Of a DNA stretch of 64,000 bases, positions 26,848 to 37,759 are shown piece by piece. Position numbers and translations under genes: made by a program. The number at the start of each line of letters is the position of its first letter. Positions within the stretch are counted from its first letter, which is position 1. Source of the stretch: an uncultured Erythrobacter sp. (GTDB lineage: Bacteria; Pseudomonadota; Alphaproteobacteria; Sphingomonadales; Sphingomonadaceae); the NCBI GenBank assembly GCA_947502305.1, contig CANMZA010000001.1, forward strand, positions 1,984,001 through 2,048,000, given 5' to 3'. The notes beneath the pieces were generated by a model. The model saw only the letters and a list, made by a program, of their open reading frames with translations. It was not told where the DNA came from and searched no databases.

Positions 26848-29361
26848 ATGGATGACCTGCTGGCGGATTTCGTCGCAGAAACGCGGGAAATGTTGGAGGC
26901 AAGCGAGGGCGAGATTATCGCCTGGGAAGCCGACCCAGCCGACCGCGCGCGCATTGATACGATTTTTCGGTTCGTTCACACCGTAAAGGGCAATTGCGGC
27001 TTTTTCGATTTTCCTCGGCTCGCCGCGCTCAGCCATGCCGCCGAAGACGCGCTGGCCGATTGCCGGTCAGAACGCCGCGAAGCAGACAGCGCGCTGGTAT
27101 CCGCAGTGCTCGCCATTATCGACCGGATCGCGCATATGGCCGACGCGATTGAGGCTGGCGAAGAATTCCTAGAAGGCGGCGATGAAGAATTGATCGCGGC
27201 GCTGGCACCCGGCTCTGAACCGGCGATCACCGCGCCGGATATCGTCGCGGATGACCTTTCTGAAACCGCGCATGAAAGCGCGCCCGAAAACAGCGCAAGC
27301 AAAACCGAGGCAGCGCCAGACAGCGCCAGCACAGCCGCCGCCCCGGCTGTGAAACGCCCCGATAACACCATAGTGGCGCAGCGTTCCATCCGCCTGCCGG
27401 TCGATCTGCTCGACCGGGTGATGAGCGGCGTCTCCGACATGGTTTTGGCCCGCAATGATCTGGCCCACCGGCTTCGCCAAGCAGGCACTCAGCCAACGAT
27501 TGATGGGCCCTTTGAACGGCTAACCACGATCCTAGCCGACGTCCGCGATGCCATCACGCGGATGCGGATGCAGCGGATCGAAACTCTCTTCAGCGCCCTG
27601 CCCCGCTTGGTCCGCGATCTGTCCGCCGATTTGGGCAAGCAAGTCATGGTCGATCTGGAAGGCGGCGATGTTGAACTTGACCGCGAGATGATCGAAACCA
27701 TTCGCGATCCGATCACTCACATCATTCGCAATGCGATTGATCACGGGATGGAAACACCGTCAGAGCGGCTTGCGAATGGCAAACGCGAAATCGCGCTTTT
27801 GTCTATTTCTGCGCGGCAATCCGGCAATACGATTTCTATCGTGCTCAGCGATGACGGACGCGGCCTTGATGAAACCCGTATTCTCGAAAAGGCCATCGCC
27901 ACCGGTCTGGTCCCAGAATCCAAACGCGCCGAAATGTCGCGCGAAAAAATCCTGCAATTGATCTTTGAACCCGGTTTCTCAACCGCAGAGGCCGTCAGCA
28001 ATGTCTCTGGCCGGGGCGTCGGCCTAGATGTTGTGCGCGAGAACCTTGAGAAGGTCGGCGGCAGCATCAAAGTGACCAGCACGCCGGGCATCGGCACTTT
28101 GTTCACCATGCGAATCCCCTTGACCCTCAGCATTATTGCGGGGCTGACGGTGGAATCGGATGGCCAGCGTTTTGCGATCCCGCAAAGCTATGTCGAAGAG
28201 ATCATCCACTCCTCTTCCAAAGCGCTCGATTTCACGCATGTGGGCGAGACCGCATTGGTCACTTTCCGCGGCAATCGTGTGCCGTGCTTGCTGCTTTCCG
28301 ACGTGCTCGATCTTGCGGCTGGGCCAGAGGGGCGCATTGCCGAAAGCGAATCCACAATGGTGATGCTACGCCTCGCCAGCGGTGATTTGTTCGCTTTGGC
28401 GGTCGATAATATCCATTCGCACGGCGACGTAGTGGTCAAACCGCTCGCACCGGCAGTGATGAAAAGCGGGCTGTATGCCGGCTCAACATTGCTTGATGAT
28501 GGTCAGCCGGTCTTGCTGCTCGATGTGACCAATGTGGCCGCGCGCTACGGTCTGGTGTCAGATGCACGCGGCCGGGTTCTGAAATCGTCTGAAGAAGGCG
28601 AAACGGCCACCGATACCGATACGTGCCGCGCCATGTTGTTCACCGATTTCAATGGCCGCCGGTCCGCCGTGCGGCTTGAACTGGTGCAGCGCATCGAAAC
28701 CGCGCCAGTTTCTGCAATCGACCGGTCTGGCACAGCGCCGCGCGCCATTATTGACGGGGCGATTCTGCCGCTCATCGGCATATCCGAGGGGCAATTGCCA
28801 GAGGAAAAGATCCGCCTGTTGCGGTTGACGGATGGCACATGCGAATTGCTGCATGCGGTCCGCGATATTGATGATGCCGCCGAACTGACCAATCCGCTGA
28901 AACCGGTCGATGATGACCCGATGGTCGAAGCGGTCACTTTGGTCGAAGGCAAAACAATCGCCTTGATCGACGGCCACGAATTTTTCGCCCGCTATGGCGA
29001 GGCGCCAACCGACATTTCGAAGCCTATTTGCCGTTTGCCCGAAACAGATTGGGCACGCACGATCCTTGGCCCGCTGGTCAAATCTGCGGGATATGACATA
29101 GCCGCCGGGCCGCAGAAAACCGCCGATCCGGCGAGCAGCACAGCGGCAAGCCAAACAGACACAAAGCGCGCCGATATCGCGATCTGGTTTGAGGAAGATT
29201 ATGAAGCCGCGCTGGCTTTAGAGATGAATTTTGACACGCCCGTGATCCGCCTACGCGAAGTGCCAGAGGCGGCGAGCAAGGAAACGATCTATCGTTATGA
29301 CCGCGATGCGCTGGTCCATGCCCTAAAAGAAGCCCGAATGAACGGCGGGAGACGCACATGA
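26848..29361 (+). CDS. cheA: Chemotaxis histidine kinase CheA with extra C-terminal domains
   Basis: CheA autophosphorylates and passes phosphate to CheY and CheB. Domains of the 837 residues in order: HPt (P1) with the phosphorylated His44 in RFVHTVKGNCGFF; a short linker in place of a large P2; P3 dimerisation near 180-250; P4 kinase with N-box HIIRNAIDHGME and G-boxes DDGRGLD and SGRGVGLDVVRENLEKVGG; P5 CheW-like from about 420 (LTLSIIAGLTVESDGQRFAI). A second CheW-like segment follows around 590-700 (CRAMLFTDFNGRRSAVRLEL), then a receiver-like tail without an obvious phosphoacceptor Asp (DWARTILGPLVKSAGYDIAA). Its stop overlaps cheW by ATGA. Confidence 0.93.
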   Translation: MDDLLADFVAETREMLEASEGEIIAWEADPADRARIDTIFRFVHTVKGNCGFFDFPRLAALSHAAEDALADCRSERREADSALVSAVLAIIDRIAHMADAIEAGEEFLEGGDEELIAALAPGSEPAITAPDIVADDLSETAHESAPENSASKTEAAPDSASTAAAPAVKRPDNTIVAQRSIRLPVDLLDRVMSGVSDMVLARNDLAHRLRQAGTQPTIDGPFERLTTILADVRDAITRMRMQRIETLFSALPRLVRDLSADLGKQVMVDLEGGDVELDREMIETIRDPITHIIRNAIDHGMETPSERLANGKREIALLSISARQSGNTISIVLSDDGRGLDETRILEKAIATGLVPESKRAEMSREKILQLIFEPGFSTAEAVSNVSGRGVGLDVVRENLEKVGGSIKVTSTPGIGTLFTMRIPLTLSIIAGLTVESDGQRFAIPQSYVEEIIHSSSKALDFTHVGETALVTFRGNRVPCLLLSDVLDLAAGPEGRIAESESTMVMLRLASGDLFALAVDNIHSHGDVVVKPLAPAVMKSGLYAGSTLLDDGQPVLLLDVTNVAARYGLVSDARGRVLKSSEEGETATDTDTCRAMLFTDFNGRRSAVRLELVQRIETAPVSAIDRSGTAPRAIIDGAILPLIGISEGQLPEEKIRLLRLTDGTCELLHAVRDIDDAAELTNPLKPVDDDPMVEAVTLVEGKTIALIDGHEFFARYGEAPTDISKPICRLPETDWARTILGPLVKSAGYDIAAGPQKTADPASSTAASQTDTKRADIAIWFEEDYEAALALEMNFDTPVIRLREVPEAASKETIYRYDRDALVHALKEARMNGGRRT

Positions 29362-29798
29362 ACGATCTGCTAGTTATGGCCCAGATCGCTGGGCGGCGCT
29401 GCGCCTTTCCTGCGCATGATGTTAGCTCCGTCATAGAAGTCGGCACCATCACGCCAGTGCCGCGCGCGCCCGATCACATTTCCGGCATTACCGCCATGCG
29501 CAGCCAGGCTTTAACAGTCATCGAATGCCGCCGCGCGATTGGTTTTGATCCCTCGCAATGGTCGCTGGATCACCGCGCGATTGTCGTTGGGGTTGCCGAT
29601 TATTCCTATGCTTTGCGCGTGGACGCGATCGAAGACATCACCACAGCCATGGGCGAGCCGGGCCAAGTGCCAGGCGGATTTGGTCCCGAATGGTCGCGGG
29701 TCGCCGCCGGATTGATTGAAACGCGCGCCGGGCCCGCTTTGCTCATCAACCTTCCCGCTTTGATTGAAGAACGCGAAGGGTTCGGAGCCGCAGCTTAA
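29358..29798 (+). CDS. cheW: CheW coupling protein
   Basis: A 146-residue CheW. LLVMAQIAGRRCAFPAHDVS leads into the SH3-like fold, and RAPDHISGITAMRSQALTVI is the characteristic middle segment. CheW bridges receptors and CheA. Its ATG overlaps the cheA stop by four bases (ATGA), giving translational coupling and balanced amounts. Confidence 0.9.
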   Translation: MNDLLVMAQIAGRRCAFPAHDVSSVIEVGTITPVPRAPDHISGITAMRSQALTVIECRRAIGFDPSQWSLDHRAIVVGVADYSYALRVDAIEDITTAMGEPGQVPGGFGPEWSRVAAGLIETRAGPALLINLPALIEEREGFGAAA

Positions 29799-29908
29799 TC
29801 CAAAACTTACCTTCTACGCCTAGCTTGCCTGTTCACTGATCAACAAGCCCGCTTGGCCGCCGGTCAATTTGCCGGACTTGAGAGACGCGCCAGATCGAAG
29901 GATCCGCA

Positions 29909-30274
29909 ATGAAGACCTGCTTAATCGTCGATGATTCCAGAGTGATCCGCAAAGTGTCGAGGCATATCCTTGAGACTTTAGGCTTTACCGTGGACGAAGC
30001 TGAGAACGGACAATTGGGTCTGGATGCTTGCGACCAAGAAATGCCGGATGTCATCTTGCTCGATTGGAACATGCCGGTGATGACGGGGATCGAGTTTATC
30101 GTTCATCTGCGCCAACGGCCCGGCGGTGACAAGCCAAAGGTCGTGTTTTGCACCACGGAAAATGATGTCGCCCATATCCGCCAAGCGATCAGTGCGGGGG
30201 CAGACGAATATGTGATGAAACCCTTTGATCACGAAACCCTTCAGATCAAATTGCAGCTGGTTGGTTTTGCATGA
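29909..30274 (+). CDS. cheY: CheY-type response regulator
   Basis: A single 121-residue receiver domain. The acid pocket is at Asp8-Asp9 (LIVDDSRVIRK), the phosphoacceptor is Asp52 (ILLDWNMPVMTG), and the switch Thr82/83 and Lys104 lie in VFCTTEND and YVMKPFDHE. It is expected to carry the signal to the flagellar motor or another output. It follows cheW by 110 bases, and its stop overlaps cheB by four bases. Confidence 0.92.
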   Translation: MKTCLIVDDSRVIRKVSRHILETLGFTVDEAENGQLGLDACDQEMPDVILLDWNMPVMTGIEFIVHLRQRPGGDKPKVVFCTTENDVAHIRQAISAGADEYVMKPFDHETLQIKLQLVGFA

Positions 30275-31482
30275 ACGCCCCGACTTCCTCCCCTTCTGGA
30301 TTGCTGCGCGATTCAAAACCCCTCGGCGGTTCTGGCGCGCGCGTGACTGTGCGCCCCGCGGATGCGATCCGGGTGATGCTGATTGACGATTCGCTGACTG
30401 TCCGCACCGTTTTCAAACGGATGGTGGAAAGCGACGGCGCAATGATCGTCGCCGACACTGCGAGCAGTGCGGAACGCGGCATTGCGCAATTGCAGGATGC
30501 GGATGTTGATGTGATCCTGCTCGATCTGGAAATGCCGGGCATGGGAGGGCTGGAGGCGCTGCCTTCGATCCTGAAAACCGCCCCGCAGGCACAGGTCATG
30601 GTTGTCTCTTCCCTTACGGAAGACGGCGCAGAGGCGACCGTGCAAGCCTTGTCGCAAGGCGCAGCGGACACAATGCTGAAACCGCGCCCCGGCGGCTTTA
30701 ACGAAGAATATCGCAGCTTGCTGCTGAGCAAAATCCGCGCGCTTGGTTCTGCCGCGCCAGAAGATGCCAATCAAGACGGTGGTGAGAACGCCGCTGGCAC
30801 GACCGGCGGCGCACAGACACCCGGCGCGCAGACACGTCACGCCGTCCCAATCGAACGCCAGCAACGGCGCACGAAACGCCCCGAAGTGCTGGCCATTGGC
30901 GCCTCAACCGGCGGCATCCATGCCCTCAATGTCATGCTGCGCGTGCTGACGCCGGAATTTAACCTGCCGATCTTGATCACGCAGCATTTGCCCAGCTCCT
31001 TCATCCCCGTCTTTGCGCGACAAATCGAAGTCGCCAGCGGGCGGCCCACCCATATCGCCGAAGACGGCACCGAAATCCGCAAAGGCGAAATCGCTATTGC
31101 GACCGGGCATGGCCATATGGTTGTGCGCCGGATGGGAGAACGTCTGGTCACCCGCATCCGGCCCGAAGCCGCGAGCAGCGGCTGTATGCCTTCTGTTGAC
31201 CCAATGCTCACCAGTCTTGCCGGTGCCTGCGAAGGGCGCGCCTTGGCTGTGATCCTGTCGGGCATGGGCCGCGATGGTTTAGAAGGGGCAGAAGTTCTGA
31301 GCGCAGCAGGCGGAACCGTTTGGGCACAAGACGCCGAAACCAGCGCCGTTTGGGGCATGCCGGGCGCCGTGACAAAGGCTGGATTGACCAGCCTCAGCGG
31401 ATCACCCGAGGCATTGGGTGAAGCGATCATGGAACAATTCGCCTTCGCGCCAGCGGGCGCGCATGCCAATGGGGCGGCCTGA
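30271..31482 (+). CDS. cheB: CheB methylesterase
   Basis: The 403 residues comprise an N-terminal receiver (MLIDDSLTVRTVFKRMVESD, VILLDLEMPGMGGLEALPS), an Ala/Gly-rich linker near 165-195, and the CheB catalytic domain. The catalytic Ser is in LAIGASTGGIHAL, the His in ITQHLPSSFIPVFARQ, and the Asp in LSGMGRDGLEGAEV. CheB removes methyl groups from receptors during adaptation. The start overlaps the cheY stop. Confidence 0.94.
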   Translation: MNAPTSSPSGLLRDSKPLGGSGARVTVRPADAIRVMLIDDSLTVRTVFKRMVESDGAMIVADTASSAERGIAQLQDADVDVILLDLEMPGMGGLEALPSILKTAPQAQVMVVSSLTEDGAEATVQALSQGAADTMLKPRPGGFNEEYRSLLLSKIRALGSAAPEDANQDGGENAAGTTGGAQTPGAQTRHAVPIERQQRRTKRPEVLAIGASTGGIHALNVMLRVLTPEFNLPILITQHLPSSFIPVFARQIEVASGRPTHIAEDGTEIRKGEIAIATGHGHMVVRRMGERLVTRIRPEAASSGCMPSVDPMLTSLAGACEGRALAVILSGMGRDGLEGAEVLSAAGGTVWAQDAETSAVWGMPGAVTKAGLTSLSGSPEALGEAIMEQFAFAPAGAHANGAA

Positions 31483-31487
31483 CCCCG

Positions 31488-32351
31488 GTGGAAGTCAGCC
31501 AGGCCTCTTACCAAATCATTGCCGATCTGCTGGCCGCGCGCACGGGACAGCATCTCACTGAAAGCCGCCGTTGGCGCGTGGCCACCGCATTGGCCGGGGT
31601 GTTTCGCGAACATGGCATCAGCAATGTCGATCAACTTGTCTGCATGCTCGACGTGCCGCGCCGCCGCACAACCGATCATGATCTGGCCGCGCAAGTGGTT
31701 GAGGCGCTGCTGAACAACGAAACCTATTTCTTTCGTGACAAGCCGACCTTTGACCAAATTCCAGAAGACATCCTGCCCGATATCGCCAGCCGCCGCGCGC
31801 ATACAAAGCGGCTCTCGATTTGGTGCGCGGGATGTTCCACAGGGCAAGAGGTCCATTCTCTCGCCATGCTGTTCGAGGATCAAAAAGACCGCTGGGCCGG
31901 GTGGACGATTGATATTCTCGGCACCGATGTTTCGCACTACGCCATTCGTACGGCGCGCACCGGGCTTTACAGCCAGTTTGAAGTGCAACGCGGCTTAGGC
32001 ATCGCGCAAATGCTGAGGCATTTTGATGAGACGCCAGATGGATGGCAAATCCGTGATCACGTCCGTGCCATCACCCGGTTTCAGCAGCATAATGTCCTGA
32101 CCGACCCGCCCGCAAGGCAGCGTTTCGATCTCGTTCTTTGCCGCAATGTCTTGCTGTATTTTGACCGCGAAACGCGTGACATTGCCTTCCGCAGGCTGTC
32201 CGATGCCGTGGCCCGTGATGGGTTTCTGATGCTGGGCGCTGGCGAAACGGTGGTCGGTCAGACGCGCGCCTTTAAACCATCGGCAAAACGCACCAGCCTG
32301 TATGAATTGCAAGACAGCCCGCTCTGCGCACCGGCCCCGGCAATCGGATAA
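31488..32351 (+). CDS. cheR: CheR methyltransferase
   Basis: A 287-residue SAM-dependent enzyme that methylates receptor glutamates. The SAM site is LSIWCAGCSTGQEVHSLAML, and the family motif LVLCRNVLLYFDRETR is visible. The commonly acidic residue after GCSTG is Gln here. The GTG start at 31488 lies five bases after the cheB stop, in line with operon coupling. Confidence 0.92.
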   Translation: MEVSQASYQIIADLLAARTGQHLTESRRWRVATALAGVFREHGISNVDQLVCMLDVPRRRTTDHDLAAQVVEALLNNETYFFRDKPTFDQIPEDILPDIASRRAHTKRLSIWCAGCSTGQEVHSLAMLFEDQKDRWAGWTIDILGTDVSHYAIRTARTGLYSQFEVQRGLGIAQMLRHFDETPDGWQIRDHVRAITRFQQHNVLTDPPARQRFDLVLCRNVLLYFDRETRDIAFRRLSDAVARDGFLMLGAGETVVGQTRAFKPSAKRTSLYELQDSPLCAPAPAIG

Positions 32352-32494
32352 GGCTGGGAAAGCTGGTTAATTCCGCGCCGAAAAACTGCGGGCAAACCCG
32401 TAGGTGGTTCATCGTAATTTACTTATAATTAGCCATTGCTCTTTAGGAACCGGTCGGTCGCAAACGCGCCGAATTCGCGCGAACCTAGGGATAG

Positions 32495-34066
32495 ATGGTG
32501 CCAAACCAGAACAAACCTTTACGTTTAACGCCGATCGGGCTCGTGCTGGTTCCGCTTGCCATCATTTCCTTGGTGTTTGCGCTTGTCGCGCTTGTTGTCA
32601 TCGCCAGCGATGTGCTCGCTTTTGCATCCCCTGCCGCCCTGCTCATTGCCGGGGCGTTGACATATGCGGCGACGATTTTTCTGCTCAGCCGTAATGGCAT
32701 CGCAAATGTAAGAGAGCTCGAAACGCTCAGCGTCACAGACACGCTGAGCCAATTGCCCAATCGCCGCGCTCTGCACGCCGATATTGGACGTCTTTCGCAA
32801 AGCGACAATGAAATCGCAATCGCGCTCATTGATCTCGACAGTTTCAAACAGGTCAATGACCATTACGGTCATGCCGTTGGCGACCAATTGATCCAACAAT
32901 GCGCGCAGTTATTGCAAGAAGCATGCGGCGAGGAAGCCACGTGTTACCGGCTCGGCGGCGACGAATTTGCCGCCGTCATGCATGGCCGCGTTGCCGGCAC
33001 CATCTTGGAAGGGATGTGCCGGACATTGCTGGAACAATTGCACACGCCTGTATCCGTTGGTGATCGCCAGATCACAGTCGGCGCCAGTATCGGCCTTGCG
33101 CGCAGCACCGCTGCCGACCGCTTGCCCTCCACTGAAATGCTGCGTCGTTCTGATGTGGCGATGTATATGTCGAAACGCGGCGGCAAAATGCGCTGCACCT
33201 GGTTCAATGAAAGCTTTGATCAACGCCGCGAGGCGGTGCGCGAGTTGGAAGACGATCTGCGCGCCGGTTTGACCGCTGGCGAATTTGAATTGGCGTATCA
33301 GCCGCTGGTCGATGCCGAAAAAGGCAGAATCGTTGCGGTCGAAGCACTGCTGCGTTGGAACCGCAAGGATGACCGCAAGATTGGGCCGAATGTCTTTATC
33401 CCGGTCGCCGAAGAATCGGGCATTATCAATCCTATCGGGCTGTGGGTCCTGCGTGAGGCGCTTCAAAACGCGCTGCGCTGGCCGGGCATTGCGCTATCGG
33501 TAAACATCTCCGCGGCGCAGCTGCGCAATCCTGAATTTCCGATCAAACTGGGCGAAATTCTGGAGGAAACCGGCTTCCCTGCGCACATGCTCGAATTGGA
33601 AGTGACAGAAACCTGCCTTGTCCTGGACCCTGTGGTCGCTGAGCGCAGCTTGGACGTGATCCGCAAATTTGGCGTGCGCATTTCGCTCGATGATTTTGGC
33701 ACGGGTTACGCGTCGATTGGGTTCCTGCGGCAATTCCGGTTTGAGAAATTGAAGCTCGACCGCAGCTTGGTCGTACAAGCAGGCGAAGATGACGGCAGCC
33801 GCGCAATGATGCTGTCCAGTATCGCAGTCGCGCGGGCATTGAACATGGATGTGACGGCAGAGGGCGTCGAAACTACCGAACAAGCGGACATGGTGCGCCT
33901 TGCCGGGTGCGATCAAATTCAAGGGTGGCTGTATTTCAAAGCCATGCCCGCGGCACAGATTGATGCGGCCTTGGCCGCGCAGGGGCAAACAACAATTTTG
34001 GACGAAGGGCAGGCATCTGAAAGTGCCGCCGACATTCGCACCAATGAAGGGGGAAAAGCGGCATGA
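32495..34066 (+). CDS. Membrane GGDEF-EAL protein (c-di-GMP synthesis and breakdown)
   Basis: A 523-residue protein. Two N-terminal helices (about 10-35 and 45-65) have almost nothing between them, so no large periplasmic sensor. The GGDEF motif is intact ([13 protein letters not shown], about residue 152), without an RxxD inhibitory site in front. The EAL domain keeps [36 protein letters not shown] and TAEGVET, so phosphodiesterase activity is likely. It sits between cheR and an MCP gene whose start overlaps its stop by ATGA, an arrangement that ties c-di-GMP to this chemotaxis block. Confidence 0.93.
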   Translation: MVPNQNKPLRLTPIGLVLVPLAIISLVFALVALVVIASDVLAFASPAALLIAGALTYAATIFLLSRNGIANVRELETLSVTDTLSQLPNRRALHADIGRLSQSDNEIAIALIDLDSFKQVNDHYGHAVGDQLIQQCAQLLQEACGEEATCYRLGGDEFAAVMHGRVAGTILEGMCRTLLEQLHTPVSVGDRQITVGASIGLARSTAADRLPSTEMLRRSDVAMYMSKRGGKMRCTWFNESFDQRREAVRELEDDLRAGLTAGEFELAYQPLVDAEKGRIVAVEALLRWNRKDDRKIGPNVFIPVAEESGIINPIGLWVLREALQNALRWPGIALSVNISAAQLRNPEFPIKLGEILEETGFPAHMLELEVTETCLVLDPVVAERSLDVIRKFGVRISLDDFGTGYASIGFLRQFRFEKLKLDRSLVVQAGEDDGSRAMMLSSIAVARALNMDVTAEGVETTEQADMVRLAGCDQIQGWLYFKAMPAAQIDAALAAQGQTTILDEGQASESAADIRTNEGGKAA

Positions 34067-35523
34067 GCGCGCCAGAGAAATTCGATATTGCAGGCACATT
34101 GGGCATCGACACCAGCGGGGTCGATACCGCGCCGAGCGCCGATGCCATGCGTTATGATGACAGCGTCGATGCTTTGACGGGGTGGTACCGCCGGCGCAGT
34201 ACACCGCAAAAAGTGATTGTCACGGTCGGCGCGCCAATGGTGCTAGCTTGCCTTAGCGCAGGCTTCGCCTTCTTCGGACTTGGTATGGTTGCCGATGCCG
34301 CGATGAGCAGCGACGCAGCCCAGATTGCGCAGGTCGGCGCCGCGGTTGAAGTGCTACGTTATATTATGGCCGGGATCTTGATCCTGAGCTTTGCGCTCAC
34401 TTTGGCGCTGTATAAAGCGATCCAAACCGATGTGATCGGCACTTCGCGCCAGTTGGTCGACAGTTTGCAGCGGATTTCAAAAGGTCAAAACGATTTGGTC
34501 GTGCCGCATCTGAACCGCGTCGACGAATATGGCGATCTGGCCGCTGTCACGGAAAACATCCGCATCGCCAGCGTCCATGTCAGCAAATTGCATGAAGACA
34601 GCGCCGAGCGCGCGAGCCGCGAATTGCAGCGGCAAGCCGAAACGCAGCAAAAAGAAGAAGAAGCGCGCAAGGAACGCGAGCGCACATTGCGCGGGATCGC
34701 CGATCAATTTGAACGCACCGTTGGCGAAGTCGTCAGCGGCGTCGCAAGTGCCTCGACCCAGCTGCAATCCACCTCCACCATGATGGCCGCGACGGCAGAG
34801 CAATCGTCAACGCGTACGTCAGAGGTTGCCTTGTCGATGGATGAGGCCAATTCGGGCGCCACCGCAGCGGCAGCGGCGTCGGACGAATTTGCGATGTCGA
34901 TTGGTGAAATCAGCCGTCAGGCGGCATCGTCGGCAGAACTCGCGCGCAAAGCAACATTGTCCGCCAATCAAGCCGATGCCACCATCGCCGCTTTGGCCGA
35001 TTCCGCGCAGCAAGTGGGCCAGATTGTTGAGCTTATTCAAACCATTGCTCAGCGGACCAACCTGCTCGCCCTCAACGCCTCAATCGAAGCCGCACGCGGC
35101 GGCGAAGCCGGTCGCGGATTTGCCGTCGTGGCCAGCGAAGTCAAAGAATTGGCGATGCAAACCAGCCGCGCAACCGAACAAGTCGGTGAACAAATCCTCG
35201 CCATGCAGGACACAACTGGCGCGAGCGTTAAAGCGCTGCGGTCAATTGCAAGCGAAGTCGAGCAATTGGAGACAACCGCCGTTTCCATCGCCAGCGCCGT
35301 CGATCAACAATCGGTCGCCGGGCAAGATTTGGCGCGCAGCATCGACCTGGCCGCGCGCGGGACTGAACAGGTATCGGGCCACATCAAAGAAGTGCACGAA
35401 TTGTCGATTTCAACCGGATCAGCGGCCAGCCAAGTGCTCTCCAGCTCCACCGCGCTTGAACAGCAAGCCTCAACCTTGCGCAGCCAAGTCGATACGTTCC
35501 TTGCCAAGGTTCGAGAGGCCTGA
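34063..35523 (+). CDS. Methyl-accepting chemotaxis protein (short sensor)
   Basis: A 486-residue receptor. Two hydrophobic helices at about 50-76 and 96-120 enclose only a short loop, so there is no real periplasmic ligand domain. A HAMP-like region follows, then a coiled-coil signalling domain with the hairpin tip ([20 protein letters not shown], then [17 protein letters not shown]). It may sense membrane or internal state. Its ATG overlaps the GGDEF-EAL stop. The signalling domain is nearly identical to that of the next MCP over long stretches, indicating a tandem duplication. Confidence 0.92.
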   Translation: MSAPEKFDIAGTLGIDTSGVDTAPSADAMRYDDSVDALTGWYRRRSTPQKVIVTVGAPMVLACLSAGFAFFGLGMVADAAMSSDAAQIAQVGAAVEVLRYIMAGILILSFALTLALYKAIQTDVIGTSRQLVDSLQRISKGQNDLVVPHLNRVDEYGDLAAVTENIRIASVHVSKLHEDSAERASRELQRQAETQQKEEEARKERERTLRGIADQFERTVGEVVSGVASASTQLQSTSTMMAATAEQSSTRTSEVALSMDEANSGATAAAAASDEFAMSIGEISRQAASSAELARKATLSANQADATIAALADSAQQVGQIVELIQTIAQRTNLLALNASIEAARGGEAGRGFAVVASEVKELAMQTSRATEQVGEQILAMQDTTGASVKALRSIASEVEQLETTAVSIASAVDQQSVAGQDLARSIDLAARGTEQVSGHIKEVHELSISTGSAASQVLSSSTALEQQASTLRSQVDTFLAKVREA

Positions 35524-35763
35524 TCAGCGGGCGATCAGCGCGCACTTTCGCGGTTAAATTTACTCTCGTCATACCCGCAAGCCCGCCTCTCACCCCCTTT
35601 CGGCACACGCTGAAGCAGGGGAATTACGTGGGGGACAGGCGAGAGGATCATAAACGGTTTTCCTTCACCAAAGGCGCAGCCCCGCGGCACACCCGCCTGC
35701 GGGATTGGTGCCGAACTGTTCGTGCACCAGGCCCATCGCGGCCGAACGCTCGAAAGTACGTTT

Positions 35764-37698
35764 ATGAACATGATGGCGCTAAAAAGTGAGCGGGAAGCGC
35801 AGGACGCGCTCGAGGAAAACGCCGTTCCCGGTGTCTTTTCTGATCAGGCCTTCGATTATGGTTTTGATGCCGACGGGGCCGAATTTTCCGAATTTGAACC
35901 CAGTGCCAATGAACCATCACAGGCTGCGCGCACCGCATTTTCCGGGCCGCTCAATGGCAGCGTGATTGGCCGCAGCGCATGGTTCCGCAACCTCAGCTTG
36001 CGCGGCAAAGTTCACGCCATATTTGCGACATTCTTTGGCATTGGTTTCGCCATGGCTTTGGTCGTGGGGTTGGGCCTTGGCGAATTGTGGCTGCGTTATG
36101 CGGCGACAGTCGATGCCAATGAAGCGCTTTATGAAGCGGTTGAATTGCGCGCGGCCGCAGGCGATCTGCGTTACAGTTCCGCCAGATTCCTGTTCGCCGG
36201 CGAAGAAGCGATCCTGGCCCGCCAGCGCGAAGGGTATGAAAATGCCAGCGCACGGATCGACATTCTGGAAACAGTTGCGGCAGAGGCCCTTCCCAGCTTC
36301 ATGCCCGCAATCGAGCGTCTTCGATCCGATTTTGAAGCCTATGACAGCGCCTTCCTCGCCGCCACCACCGCGCAAGCGCAAGGCGACGATCCCGAACGTG
36401 TGTCCCTGCTAGGCACACGCCTTGCTGGGCATGGCGAAGTGCTGGTCAGCGACACACGCGATTTGGTCGATGATCTGGTGGTTCAGCGTGAATTGACGCA
36501 GCAATCCGGGCTTTCCTACTTCACCTCAATGATTGCCATATTGGCCGTCTTGGCGGCGCTGGCCTCGGCGGTCTTGTTCATGGGCCTGCGTTATCTGTCC
36601 TATGATTTTTCGAACAAGATCAGCGAGATCACCGACAATATGACGCGGCTGGCACGGGGCGAGCGCGATTTCGAGATCGAAGAACAAGATCGCAAAGACG
36701 AAATCGGAGAGATGCTGCGCGCGCTGGTAATGTTCAAAAGAGCGAACCAGCAATTGGAGATCTGGGCACGCGAACGCAGCGAGCGAGCGGACGAATCGAT
36801 CCGATCCCAACATGACAGAGAGCGCGACCGAAAAGAGGCAGAGAGCCGCAGGGCCGCCTTGCTTCACCAAGTCGCGCAGCAATTTGAGACCACCGTTGGC
36901 GAAGTCGCCAGCAAAGTCGCCCAAGCGTCCAGCGAATTGGGAAACACCGCATCCAGCATGGCCATCACGGCAGAACAAGCAGCCGGGCGGACCGGCGAAT
37001 TGTCGCAGCATATGGAAGAGGCCAATATTGGCGCAACTGCGGCGGCGGCGGCCAGCGATCAATTCGCCCTGTCGATTGGTGAAATCAGCAGGCAGGCGAC
37101 ATCCTCAAGCGAAATGGCGCGGATCGCCAATGACGCCACCGAAGAAGCCGATGCGACAATTTCCGCGCTTTCGGATTCGGCCCAGCAAGTGGGCAAGATT
37201 GTCGAACTTATCCAAACCATTGCGCAGCGGACCAATTTGCTGGCGCTCAATGCGTCGATTGAAGCAGCGCGGGGCGGAGCGGCAGGACGCGGATTTGCCG
37301 TGGTGGCCAGCGAAGTCAAAGAATTGGCGATGCAAACCAGCCGGGCCACTGAGGAAGTCGCCGCGCAAATCCTGACGATGCAGGACACGACCGGCGCCAG
37401 TGTCGCCGCTTTGCGCGCAATCGCCGTTCAAGTGAGGGATCTGGACGCGACCTCTGTCGCCATAGCCAGCGCGGTGAATGAACAATCCGTCGCGGGCCAA
37501 GATTTGGCGCGCAATATCGATTTGGCGGCGCGCGGCACCGATCAAGTTGCCAGCCGCGTCAAAGATGTGCGCGCCCTATCGCTTTCCACCGGCGCGGCGG
37601 CCAATCAAGTGCTCAGCAGCGCGAATGAGTTGGAGATGCAGGCCTCAACCCTGAGCGAACAGGTAAAAACATTCCTGCGCCAAGTGCGCGAGACCTAA
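35764..37698 (+). CDS. Methyl-accepting chemotaxis protein (with periplasmic helical domain)
   Basis: A receptor of about 644 residues. An acidic cytoplasmic N-terminus of about 75 residues is followed by a first helix ([16 protein letters not shown]), a helical periplasmic domain of about 150 residues, a second helix ([19 protein letters not shown]), HAMP (LTR-like [17 protein letters not shown]), and a signalling domain with [20 protein letters not shown]. The ATG at 35764 is preferred, but the frame is open to 35722 and the ribosome binding site is weak. The 240-base gap before it shows only a loose GC-rich inverted repeat and no gene. Confidence 0.9.
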   Translation: MNMMALKSEREAQDALEENAVPGVFSDQAFDYGFDADGAEFSEFEPSANEPSQAARTAFSGPLNGSVIGRSAWFRNLSLRGKVHAIFATFFGIGFAMALVVGLGLGELWLRYAATVDANEALYEAVELRAAAGDLRYSSARFLFAGEEAILARQREGYENASARIDILETVAAEALPSFMPAIERLRSDFEAYDSAFLAATTAQAQGDDPERVSLLGTRLAGHGEVLVSDTRDLVDDLVVQRELTQQSGLSYFTSMIAILAVLAALASAVLFMGLRYLSYDFSNKISEITDNMTRLARGERDFEIEEQDRKDEIGEMLRALVMFKRANQQLEIWARERSERADESIRSQHDRERDRKEAESRRAALLHQVAQQFETTVGEVASKVAQASSELGNTASSMAITAEQAAGRTGELSQHMEEANIGATAAAAASDQFALSIGEISRQATSSSEMARIANDATEEADATISALSDSAQQVGKIVELIQTIAQRTNLLALNASIEAARGGAAGRGFAVVASEVKELAMQTSRATEEVAAQILTMQDTTGASVAALRAIAVQVRDLDATSVAIASAVNEQSVAGQDLARNIDLAARGTDQVASRVKDVRALSLSTGAAANQVLSSANELEMQASTLSEQVKTFLRQVRET

Positions 37699-37759
37699 GC
37701 GGCCCCAATTAGCGACTGCGCTTGGCGGCACGGATGAGCTGGCGCGTTTACGACCGGGA

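Noticed and set aside
30837..31988. 383-codon frame opposite cheB and cheR
   Set aside because: Spans two chemotaxis genes in antisense; the sense frames have all the catalytic motifs.
35585..35646. GC-rich inverted repeat between the two MCP genes as a third palindromic element
   Set aside because: Only short arms (CCTCTC/GAGAGG plus a C/G run) pair, and the conserved TAGGATA-AATTCC loop is absent.
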